Position numbers and translations under genes: made by a program
Shown: piece after piece, positions 1 through 9,100 of the stretch
Numbering within the stretch: the stretch's first letter is position 1
How the letters are laid out: each line of letters starts with the position of its first letter
Source of the DNA: Winogradskyella tangerina
GTDB taxonomy: Bacteria > Bacteroidota > Bacteroidia > Flavobacteriales > Flavobacteriaceae
Assembly: GCF_003260205.1 (NCBI RefSeq)
Contig: NZ_QERF01000002.1
Coordinates: 62,001-126,000, forward strand
Length of the DNA: 64,000 nt
Direction: 5' to 3'
The notes under the pieces: generated by a model
Database searches by the model: none
What the model saw: only the letters and a program-made list of their open reading frames with translations
Told to the model about the DNA's origin: nothing

Positions 1-2564
1 AGAATTTCACTTTTAACAATAATGGAACAATTAATTCAGGATTAGATTCGATGTCAGCGGGTTCATTTGCTATTGATACAAGAGGTACGTTTAATAATCT
101 TTCTGGAGGAATAATAGATATCTTTGGTTTTACCAATCGTGGCATATATAATAATAGTGGTACGGATATGGCTTTTCCTGCTGAATTTAACAACTCAGGA
201 AGTATCTTTTTAAATGGACAAGCTGCAGCGTCTGTAGGTGCTTATGGTATTGTTGTGCAAGGGCAATATGCAACCTTTAATAACTTATCGAGCGGTACCA
301 TTGAAATAACAGATGTAACTACTATTGGAGTTGCTGCAGGTTTTGCAGGGGCTAATGATTTTGGTTCTGTATTTAATAATTCAGGAGATATAACAACACA
401 AGGTATCGATGAGATACCAAATCAAGGTATTCGCTGCTGGGAAGGGACTTTTAATCATGATGCAGGAACGATCACGATTGATAATGTCTCAATACCAATT
501 AGTATCTCTGCAGCACCAAGTTTTTTCGATAATTCATCAACCATAATTACACAAAATCTACCATTCGCCACAACAAATATTGTAAGTAGTCCTGAAGGAC
601 AATTTGTTCACAACACTGGCGGATTAATCAATGGCTTTGGTCAGATCAATGCAGGCGATTTTACCAATAGTGGTGGCGCTTTCACACCTGGTGAGCCTTA
701 CGGTATCATTAGATTTAACGGTAACGCAGATCTGAGTAATGCAACAATCAATATCGATGTTAATGGAAGCTCTGCTGCTGGAACGGATTACGATAAAATT
801 GAAAATAACCCATTTGGTGATGACACCATCACCATAGGAGGAGTTTTAAATCTGAATATAACATTTTCCCCAACAACAGATTTGGAATATATAACCATTA
901 TTGAAGCTGGTTCTGAAGTCATCGGTGAATTTTCTACTGTAAATGGACTTCCTCCATTAGAATGGGAACTCCTTTATAATTTTCCATCGAGCGGTGATGT
1001 TACCTTAGAATTTGGTGCAATCAACAGTATCCAATCTGGTGCTTTTAGCGACCCTAGTACTTGGGCCGATGGCGTCGTACCTGATTTAAACAGACCTGCT
1101 GTTGTTGAGGATGGTCATGTTGTAACGCTCGATACTGGTCAATCTTTTGAAGTGGCTCGCTTACAGATTAGTGAAACTGCTTCAGTCGTTGTCCCAGAAT
1201 CCTCTTCCTTGGTTGTAAATGCATCGATGGGAACCTCTATAATTAATTCGGGAAATCTCGACTTAGGCGGAACTATAGACATTAATGATTCGTCATCTAT
1301 AGGAATAGATAATGAGGGTACAATAAGTGTTACAGGAACAGCTACAACCACAGCTGTTGTAGATATTTCGAACTCTGGAACTACGGCGTTCGTTAATAGT
1401 GGTACCTTAAATATTAATGACTTTGCAACCGTAAATATAAATGGTGCTATGGTAGGATTAGAAACTAGTGGTTTTATTGATATTAGTTTGGATGGTTTAT
1501 TGGATATTGACTTTACCACAGAATCAGGAATCATTACTGAATCGGGTTCTGAATTTTATAACAATGGACAAACCTTAATTGGTAGAGATCCTAGTGCAAC
1601 CAATACTACAGGTCTTTATGGCATTGATCATTTAGGCTATTTTATAACTTCAGCAACCGGATTGTTAGAAATTGAAGGTGCTTCAGACACACAAATACTT
1701 ATGCCTTCTGTATCAACGACTAGACAAGGCACTTTAGATGGACAATTTGGAAATGAAGGTGAATCCTCAGTATTTGGACAACAGACTAATGCCGTTGAAC
1801 AAGGTGATAATCCAACTGCGGTAAAAGGGAAATATAAACATGTTCTTAAAAAGCGCCCAACACCAAATCCTGGTAGAAGTAATAGTTCTAATTCTCAGTT
1901 TTTTAATCAAATACTTTCACTATTGAGAGGTGATGGTATTGTTGAGTCCGATATTACCTTCTTAAATGGTGGTATCATTTCGCCAGGATTTACAAACGGT
2001 GACGAAGGAATACTTGTTTTCGATGGCGATGAGGACTTTTCGAATGTTACGCTTAAAATCGATGTAAATGGAAAAACATTAAAAGGTACTGACTACGATC
2101 TAATTGCCTTGATTGGTACAACAACTTTAGGTGGTGAATTAGATGTAGATATTACATACACACCAGAAATTGGTGATATAATTACGTTTATTGAATCAGA
2201 TGACGTTATCGATATTTTTGATGAGCCAATTTTACCAGCTAATTGGAATATTAGATATAACTATCCTAATCAAGGTGATGTGTCACTGGAGTTTGGAGTG
2301 CTGTCCATTGACGACAATGGTTTGGATACGATTAAGATCTATTCAGATTCTAAGTCTGAAAGTATTGTGATCTATGGTAATCTACCGGCGCCAACAGAGG
2401 TAGAATTATACGACATTACAGGACGATTAATTCTGAATAAAGGCTTAGAGCTAAGCACTAATTATAATCCAATAAATGTCGCTAAAATTGCTTCTGGCAC
2501 TTATATTGTGAAGTTGAAATCCGATTCAAATTCAGAAAGAACACAAAAAATAATAATCAATTAA
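1..2564 (+). CDS. T9SS-sorted surface protein, 5' end outside window
   Basis: The reading frame is open from base 3 upstream of the first in-window ATG (51), so the gene starts before the window. The visible part is rich in short Asn/Ser/Gly beta repeats of the FNNSG and NNLSSGTIEI type, as in beta-helical adhesins. A module of about 105 residues occurs twice (bases about 680-1020 and 1975-2300): each copy has a PG...G.+.F.G..D.SN...IDVNG...GTDYD core and ends in GDVxLEFG. A basic, repeat-poor linker (about 1830-1920) separates the second copy from the rest. The last about 70 residues are a type A T9SS sorting domain (ELYDITGRLI, then ASGTYIVKL and a basic end KIIIN). It is therefore predicted to be exported by T9SS and attached to or released from the cell surface. 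The function is unknown; an adhesin is the simplest reading. Confidence 0.85.
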   Translation, partial: NFTFNNNGTINSGLDSMSAGSFAIDTRGTFNNLSGGIIDIFGFTNRGIYNNSGTDMAFPAEFNNSGSIFLNGQAAASVGAYGIVVQGQYATFNNLSSGTIEITDVTTIGVAAGFAGANDFGSVFNNSGDITTQGIDEIPNQGIRCWEGTFNHDAGTITIDNVSIPISISAAPSFFDNSSTIITQNLPFATTNIVSSPEGQFVHNTGGLINGFGQINAGDFTNSGGAFTPGEPYGIIRFNGNADLSNATINIDVNGSSAAGTDYDKIENNPFGDDTITIGGVLNLNITFSPTTDLEYITIIEAGSEVIGEFSTVNGLPPLEWELLYNFPSSGDVTLEFGAINSIQSGAFSDPSTWADGVVPDLNRPAVVEDGHVVTLDTGQSFEVARLQISETASVVVPESSSLVVNASMGTSIINSGNLDLGGTIDINDSSSIGIDNEGTISVTGTATTTAVVDISNSGTTAFVNSGTLNINDFATVNINGAMVGLETSGFIDISLDGLLDIDFTTESGIITESGSEFYNNGQTLIGRDPSATNTTGLYGIDHLGYFITSATGLLEIEGASDTQILMPSVSTTRQGTLDGQFGNEGESSVFGQQTNAVEQGDNPTAVKGKYKHVLKKRPTPNPGRSNSSNSQFFNQILSLLRGDGIVESDITFLNGGIISPGFTNGDEGILVFDGDEDFSNVTLKIDVNGKTLKGTDYDLIALIGTTTLGGELDVDITYTPEIGDIITFIESDDVIDIFDEPILPANWNIRYNYPNQGDVSLEFGVLSIDDNGLDTIKIYSDSKSESIVIYGNLPAPTEVELYDITGRLILNKGLELSTNYNPINVAKIASGTYIVKLKSDSNSERTQKIIIN

Positions 2565-2573
2565 TATAATGAT

Positions 2574-2607
2574 AGCCGCATCTAGATAATTCTAGGTGTG
2601 GCTTTTT
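2574..2607. terminator. Hairpin terminator, probably bidirectional
   Basis: Arms 2574-2586 (AGCCGCATCTAGA) and 2591-2603 (TCTAGGTGTGGCT) pair over 13 bp with two G-U pairs around a 4-nt loop, followed by TTTTT. It lies between the T9SS protein and the convergent DUF1853 gene, whose stop codon is inside its T-run. Confidence 0.75.
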
Positions 2608-3421
2608 ACCACCAAGTAATAAAGCATTTTTGAATCTCATTATGCGTGTTTTTAATCCAGCATAAAGGAGACTGGTTTCTTTCAATGTATTCAAGAATTG
2701 CTGATTGCGCTTCTTCAAATTTTAACCACACAACAGAATCAACAGGTTCTTTTAGCCATTCTAGTTTTTCCGGAATATAGAATAGATGCTCCTGAAGCAT
2801 TTCCAAGTTATCAAATCCCAAATGCCAACCATAAATACATTGAGTATTTAAAGGCTTATTGTCGGTTAATTTTTGATGATACGGTAAATATAATTGCGCT
2901 TTAAGATTTACAAACTGCTGAAAATTATCAGGATTTAAAGAATGCTTTTGAAGCACCTCTCGTGTTTCCTTCCGATAGAGTAGTGGCAACTGTTTATCTC
3001 TTAACTTTTCGATTTTAAACAACAAACTATCGTTGCGATTCGGACCTATCCACGGTGTAATTGCATCATTATAATTTTGTGTATGGTCGAATAAATAGAA
3101 TTTGTAAGCAATCTCTAAATGAATAGGTTGGCTATCTTTAAGAAATAAGAAATCTAGCTCACCAATAGTTTGTTTATCACGGTTAATTTTCGTATTTTCT
3201 GATATAATTTCAATACCCGTTTGCTTTTTTAATTGGAAGCTGGTATACGCTTCTATCCATTTCCCCAAGCGCAGAGGTTTTGACTTAGGTTCAGTAATAA
3301 AGTTAACGTTGGTATTCTGAATATGAAACTGCTTCAAACTGAAGAGTTCATCAGTAGTCCACAGCTTAGGTGTGTTTTGAAATCCTTCAAATAGTGCTTT
3401 GTGATCGATAGACTTTTTCAA
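2606..3421 (-). CDS. DUF1853 family protein (PD-(D/E)XK-like)
   Basis: This 271-residue cytoplasmic protein has no signal peptide. It matches the DUF1853 family: a KPLRLGKW segment near residues 48-55, then GELDFLF (87-93) and HLEIAYKFYL (101-110). The spacing of Glu88/Asp90 with Glu103-x3-Lys107 looks like a PD-(D/E)XK nuclease-type core. That would suggest nucleic-acid binding or cleavage, but no function is established as far as I know. The length is normal for the family. It stands alone, with its 3' end inside the terminator shared with the upstream T9SS gene. The ATG is followed by a lysine-rich start, and a -7-like box lies 27 bp upstream. Confidence 0.75.
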   Translation of the reverse strand: MKKSIDHKALFEGFQNTPKLWTTDELFSLKQFHIQNTNVNFITEPKSKPLRLGKWIEAYTSFQLKKQTGIEIISENTKINRDKQTIGELDFLFLKDSQPIHLEIAYKFYLFDHTQNYNDAITPWIGPNRNDSLLFKIEKLRDKQLPLLYRKETREVLQKHSLNPDNFQQFVNLKAQLYLPYHQKLTDNKPLNTQCIYGWHLGFDNLEMLQEHLFYIPEKLEWLKEPVDSVVWLKFEEAQSAILEYIERNQSPLCWIKNTHNEIQKCFITWW

Positions 3422-3447
3422 GTTTTGCTTATTACTTCATTGCGTTT

Positions 3448-3455
3448 CAAAAATA
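3448..3455 (-). promoter_or_regulatory. Candidate -7 element of the DUF1853 gene
   Basis: On the minus strand this reads TATTTTTG, an exact match to the Bacteroidota -7 consensus TAnnTTTG, 27 bp before the ATG at 3421. No good -33 TTG was found at the expected distance, so the call is tentative. Confidence 0.4.
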
Positions 3456-3546
3456 TCGAAAACCTAACTATTATCATGTTTTTTATTTCAAACTAAAAGT
3501 ACCTTTAAGGATACAATTTCAAGGAGGTATAATTTCCAAAATTTAA

Positions 3547-5673
3547 ATGTTTATGAAAGTATTCGATAATAAACACATCAAAAATGTGGCCTTTGTTGGT
3601 GCTCATCGCTCTGGCAAAACCACATTATCTGAAACCATGCTTTTTGAAGCTGGTTTAATAAATAGAAGAGGTACTGTAGAGCAACAAAATACAGTATCGG
3701 ATTATCACGAATTTGAGCACCGTAGAGGTGCTTCTGTTTTTGCCACCCCTTTACACACCGAATGGCGAAACTACAAGATCAATATAATTGACACACCTGG
3801 TTTAGACGATTTCATTGGCGAAATTATGTCATCGATAAGAGTAGCCGATACTATTGTTACCGTCATCAACGCTAAACATGGTGCAGACATTGGTACTGAA
3901 ATTATCTGGAATTATGTAGATAAATATCACAAGCCAACACTTTTTGTCATCAATAAAATTGATAGTGAAAAAGCAAACTACGAGATGAGTGTGAACAGTT
4001 TGAAAGAACTCGTTGGAAATAACGCCGTCTTAGTTCAGTATCCTATTAAACTCGATGGTGCACAATGTATTATTGATGTATTAAAAATGAAGTGCTATAA
4101 GTTTGGTCCAGAAGGCGGTAAACCTGAAAAGTTACCTATTCCTGAAGACCAATTAGATTATGCGGAACAACTTCATAATGAGCTGGTAGAAAAGGCCGCA
4201 GAGAATGATGAAGAACTTATGGAGCTTTATTTTGATAAAGGCACTTTAAATGAAGCTGAATTACGTCAGGGTATTAAATTAGGAATGCTAAATCACGATT
4301 TCTTTCCTGTATTTTGCGTATCAGCCTTAAATGATATGGGTACAGGTCGTTTGATGGGCTTTATTGATAACGTCGCGCCTGCAGCGGCAGACCTAAAGCC
4401 AGAACAAACTTTAGAAGGTGATCTCATTAAACCTGAGGTTGACGCTGACACCTCACTTTTTGTTTTTAAAACCATCTATCAACCTAGTCTAGGACAGGTT
4501 ACATTTTTTAAGGTGAAATCTGGTGAGGTAAAGGTTAATGACAAACTATTCAACACACGAACTGGTGAATCTGAAACCTTAAACCAACTCTACATAATGG
4601 ATGGTAAGGAAAAGCATTCAGTTCAGAAATTAACCACAGGTGATATTGGCGCCACCACTAAGTTAAAATACACTGAAACCAACGATACATTGGCTTCAAC
4701 CCCTGAAGGCGGGACGATTAAACCAATTAAATTCCCGCAACCGCGACTTGTAAAAGCTGTCTTTGCCGAAACACCAAGTGAAGAAGAAAAGCTTAGTGAA
4801 GCACTAAAACGTATCCACAGTCAGGATTTAACGGTAGATCTAAGTTATAATAACGAAACGCATCAGACCTTAGTAGGAACACAGGGCGAATTACACCTTT
4901 CAACTTTGATTTGGCTCTTAGAAAACATTTATGATGTAAAAGCAAGATTTGAATCACCATTAATTTCCTATCGGGAAACCATTCAACGAAGTGCCACAGC
5001 AAATTACAGACATAAGAAGCAGAGTGGAGGTGCAGGGCAATTTGGTCAGGTGCATTTAAAAATAGAACCTTATTATGAAGGTATGCCTGAGCCCGAAGGA
5101 TTTTCGATAAGAGGTAAGGAAGAAGTTAATTTGCCATGGGATGGTAAATTAATATTCTACAATTGCATTGTTGGTGGTGTAATCGATCAACGTTATTTAC
5201 CATCAATAATGAAAGGTGTTCTCGAAGTTATGGAATCTGGCCCATTAACCAAGTCTTACATCAGAGATGTTAGAGTTATGGTTTATGACGGTAAGATGCA
5301 CTCTGTCGACTCTAATGATATTTCGTTTAAGATCGCAGGTTCTCATGCATTTAAGGAAGCATTCTTAAATGCTAATCCGAAGTTACTTGAACCAATAGAG
5401 CAAATGGAACTTCGAGCGCCAGAGCTTATGGTAGGAAATGTTATGACCGAACTTCAAAGTCGACGCGCTGTTATTCAAGGAATTGAAACAGAGGCTCATT
5501 ATCAAATATTGAAGTGTACCATTCCAACGTCTGAATTATCAGATTTTTCGACGCAACTTCGATCACTCACTCAAGGTAGAGCGACTTATACCACCAAGTT
5601 TAGTGGTTACAATGCTGTACCTGGACATATTCAGAAAGAATTAGTAAAAAAACAAGAATTAATAACCACATAA
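3547..5673 (+). CDS. Elongation factor G-like translational GTPase (EF-G2 type)
   Basis: A 708-residue translational GTPase with the EF-G domain order. G1 is GAHRSGKT (18-25), G3 is DTPG (82-85) and G4 is NKID (136-139). Domain II and the EF-G domains III-V follow, including a recognisable domain IV core SGGAGQFGQVHLKIEP. The switch I signature is RRGASV where canonical EF-G has RGITI. This points to the divergent EF-G-like paralogue rather than the main translocase FusA. Such paralogues are proposed to act in ribosome recycling or stress, but the exact role here cannot be read from sequence. The in-frame TAA directly before 3547 fixes the start at 3547 or at the second ATG (3553). It is followed after 12 bp by a small gene that is probably cotranscribed. 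Confidence 0.88.
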   Translation: MFMKVFDNKHIKNVAFVGAHRSGKTTLSETMLFEAGLINRRGTVEQQNTVSDYHEFEHRRGASVFATPLHTEWRNYKINIIDTPGLDDFIGEIMSSIRVADTIVTVINAKHGADIGTEIIWNYVDKYHKPTLFVINKIDSEKANYEMSVNSLKELVGNNAVLVQYPIKLDGAQCIIDVLKMKCYKFGPEGGKPEKLPIPEDQLDYAEQLHNELVEKAAENDEELMELYFDKGTLNEAELRQGIKLGMLNHDFFPVFCVSALNDMGTGRLMGFIDNVAPAAADLKPEQTLEGDLIKPEVDADTSLFVFKTIYQPSLGQVTFFKVKSGEVKVNDKLFNTRTGESETLNQLYIMDGKEKHSVQKLTTGDIGATTKLKYTETNDTLASTPEGGTIKPIKFPQPRLVKAVFAETPSEEEKLSEALKRIHSQDLTVDLSYNNETHQTLVGTQGELHLSTLIWLLENIYDVKARFESPLISYRETIQRSATANYRHKKQSGGAGQFGQVHLKIEPYYEGMPEPEGFSIRGKEEVNLPWDGKLIFYNCIVGGVIDQRYLPSIMKGVLEVMESGPLTKSYIRDVRVMVYDGKMHSVDSNDISFKIAGSHAFKEAFLNANPKLLEPIEQMELRAPELMVGNVMTELQSRRAVIQGIETEAHYQILKCTIPTSELSDFSTQLRSLTQGRATYTTKFSGYNAVPGHIQKELVKKQELITT

Positions 5674-5685
5674 AACGACCGAGAT

Positions 5686-6066
5686 ATGCAAACTAAATTA
5701 ATGTATTTAAGCGATTTAAGGTTCAATATAGATACATGGAAACGTGAATTAAGATTTCATTTCAATGAAATGGACACCTTTGAAGAGAAGTTAGAGGAAA
5801 TTGTTAAACGTGAACAAGATCCTATGAACTTGATAAAACTTGAAGTTTTTCAAAACAGAATAATGATTGAAAAAGACGCGATCTCCAAATTATTGCACCG
5901 TTGTAGAAATAAGATTGCTAATATTAATAATGTAGATTTTAATGAAAATATAGATGGACGCCTTCAAAATGAACAGCGCACATTAAAAGAAGATATGCGA
6001 ACGTATATAAAATTGCACTACGATCTTAAAGAAGAAATGATGGATTACTTTTTAGAAGTACTCTAG
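5686..6066 (+). CDS. Small coiled-coil protein downstream of EF-G-like gene
   Basis: A 126-residue, charged, almost entirely helical protein without signal peptide or membrane segment. Heptad-like Leu/Ile/Met spacing suggests coiled coils at about residues 15-75 and 90-125. It starts 12 bp after the EF-G-like stop codon and ends before a strong terminator, so the two probably form an operon. I do not recognise a family. The pairing suggests a ribosome- or GTPase-associated accessory role, but this is only a guess from position. Confidence 0.65.
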   Translation: MQTKLMYLSDLRFNIDTWKRELRFHFNEMDTFEEKLEEIVKREQDPMNLIKLEVFQNRIMIEKDAISKLLHRCRNKIANINNVDFNENIDGRLQNEQRTLKEDMRTYIKLHYDLKEEMMDYFLEVL

Positions 6067-6090
6067 CTTTTGCTTTAACTAACTCAATTA

Positions 6091-6122
6091 AAAAAAGCCA
6101 CGATATTAATCGTGGCTTTTTA
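6091..6122. terminator. Bidirectional terminator
   Basis: GCCACGAT (6097-6104) pairs perfectly with ATCGTGGC (6109-6116) around ATTA. It is flanked by an A-run on the left and a T-run on the right, so it can serve both the EF-G-like operon (+) and the large dehydrogenase fusion gene (-). Confidence 0.85.
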
Positions 6123-6138
6123 ATTTTATAGGATTGCA

Positions 6139-9100
6139 TCACCTAATGATCAGTTTTTCGATCCGTTTTTGGTTAGCTGTATTATTTAGTTCGATAATAT
6201 AAACCCCAGAAACAATTGTAGATGCATCAATTACTTGTCTTAAGGAATTAACATCTAGAGCATTATTTAGAATTACTTTTCCATTGATATCATACAATGT
6301 GAAATTGGTATCGAATGGAAGCTGCCCGTTTATAATGATTGTTTTATCCTTTTGGTTAGCAAATATTTCTAATTGATCGATTGGCGATTCAGAAACACTT
6401 AGTGCATTTCCTTCAAACCTTAAATAGAATCGTCCTTGCCCAGAAATATCACTTTGTGCCGTAAATACATAATTAGTATCGTTTAATAATGTGAATGTAT
6501 TATTCTGAGTATCTTCTAAGTAAACATTAATATCTGAAGGTAAATCAGTCTCTGCAATACTAAAGGTAATGGCCTGTCCCTGATCTGCATTTACTCCAAG
6601 AGGAATGATAACATTATCTATTGCCGTTTCTGACATGGCTTGAATCGTAAATGGTAAACCACCAGTTATATCTTCAACTAAAATAGAATACAATGAAAAA
6701 TCTGGTGCTGCTCCATTAAATATAGCGGCGTCGTATCCTGGATCTAAGCCAAGAGTAGCATTTTCATTAAAATAAAAGTCTGTACTGTATGCCGAAGACT
6801 CTGCTTCGATTCTCAATTTTAAGAACCCATGATGTGGCGATGAACTCGAGTTTCTTCCTAATATGAAATCATCATCAGTGCCCGTCACTCTCATATTTGG
6901 ATTGAAGGTTACTGTTCCACCTCCAGATTTACTCTTCACGAAGAAACCTTGTCCGGGAGCGACTATTCTACCTGTTGTAGCATTATTTAAAACTGTCCAT
7001 CCATCAGAAGCGTTGCCGTCATAACCATAAATTGCTTGGTACGAATTAAGATCGAGCTCTGCACTGTTTTGACTGAAGAACATATCGAAATCTAAATAGG
7101 CAGTATATGGATTACCAATTAAATTCCAACCTTCAAACGACGTTCCAGCCGTTGTAAGCGAAGTATTTACAACACCAGACTCAATTTCACCAGTAAAAGT
7201 AAAAGTGGTTCCGTGTGTTCCATCTTCTGAACTATCTCTTGCTGCTCTGAAACCGACTCCAGAGGTTAAAGGTGAAGCACCATTAACGGTAATATCATAG
7301 ATCTCATAACTACTTGTCGATTCGTTAAACGGACCAAACAACTTTTGATTTGTATTACCCGGATTCTCAAATATATTAGGATTATCTGTGGCAAAATTAC
7401 CGAAGGTTTGATTTTTCAACGGTGTTGAAATCAGGTCATTACCAGTAGATCCATTAAAGGCATTGACATGTCTCTTATATTTTATGGTACCGGTCGTAGT
7501 GCCAGTAACAATTAAACTAGAATATTTATCTGAAACTGAATTTAAAGTGACATCGCCAATTATAGTGAGGTTTCCATTAACGGTTAAACTTCCACCTTCC
7601 ATAATTTCAATACTTCCTGAAGCAGGAACCGTATGATCACCATTCATTACCATATTCTCATCTTCACCAATGATAATATCATCACACTCTGCTGGTGCAG
7701 TGAATACGGTTGCATTACTTAAGTATAATGACTTAAAGCCATCGGTGAATTCTGCTGTAACTTCAACATCGAGTCCGTCTGAATCCAATCCTGTAAGTGT
7801 AATTGTTTGCGGACTAGTTGTAATAGGGAAGGTCTGACCATTTACAACCAAATCACCAGTTTCTGGTGGATTCGAATAGGTAACAACTAATTCTTGAGTA
7901 TAAGTATTATCGGCAGAATCACAAGCAGTTTGTGCACCTGCAACCACACTATCTATAGTAGTTTGAGCATCAAACGGTAGGAATTGAAACATGGTTGCTT
8001 TTGGTTCAGTAGCCGTGTCATCTCCACCATAACGCGTTGTTCCGCCGCGACCTCTAACATGAATACTTACCAAGTCGTTTACACCATCACTGTATAATTG
8101 AACGCGAACAGCATCTGCAAGCTTCGGAGCTTCATTAGAACCATCCCATTCATAAATACCATTATCTATCCATCCACCTGTTCCTTCTTCAATTGTGATC
8201 CAACTACCATTATTTAAATAGCTTACGCGCCACATTGTATTTGGCTGCGGCTGATTTGGAAAACATCCACCGATGGTAATGTAATTTACAAATTGAGGGT
8301 TTGGCCAATCTACACGCCAGTAAAATCCATTATCAGCATCAACAGTTCCAAGATTTTGTTGGAATGCCACACCATATTCGGCAAAATTTGAACTTTCTTT
8401 GTAATCACCTACAGAAGGATCATAGAGAATGTCGATAAGATCACCACGGCCTGTACCTTGCGCGACAGAACTACTCAACTGAGCATTCGGCAAGAGAGCC
8501 AAATTGATAAATGGGTTAGGACCATTATCTTCGTTTATTGTTTCAGCATCTAATTGATTAATCCATTGTTCTATTAAGTCTACAGCTGGTTGATCGAGAA
8601 TAGACTTTGCAAGTGGAGGCATCATTATTGCCGGATCCACACTATTCATTCTATGGAATAAAATAGACTTTGACGCATCACCAGCAAATAGAATTTCTTC
8701 ATTCGGATCAATGCCAAGTGGACTTAAAATTCCGGCAGTTAATAATTCGGTTGCTTCTAGATTGTTATAATATCTAAGATCAAATTCTGCTCTGTTATCC
8801 GTATCATGTCTATGACAATAAGCACAGTTTAGATCGAGATATGATCTCGCCTTTTCATTCAGAGTAGCATTGGTGTCATCTAGTCTTTTATTTGTAATTA
8901 TATCTGGTGTATCTGCGTCAGTAATGGTTTCATTTAGTATTCCTAAATGACTCATAGTCACTAACTGATTTGCGGTTAACCCAGTTTCGGCATAAGTATA
9001 ATCTGTATTCAGATATCTTGTTTTAAGTCCTAAGGCGCCTTTGTTGGCTGTATTATGACATTCAATACATTGCGAATTTGAAGGATACAACCAGGTTTGG

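Noticed and set aside
3521-3528. AAGGAGGT, a perfect Shine-Dalgarno-like word upstream of the EF-G-like gene
   Set aside because: It lies 18 nt before ATG 3547, too far for normal use, and an in-frame TAA just before 3547 rules out an earlier start. Bacteroidota rarely rely on such sites.
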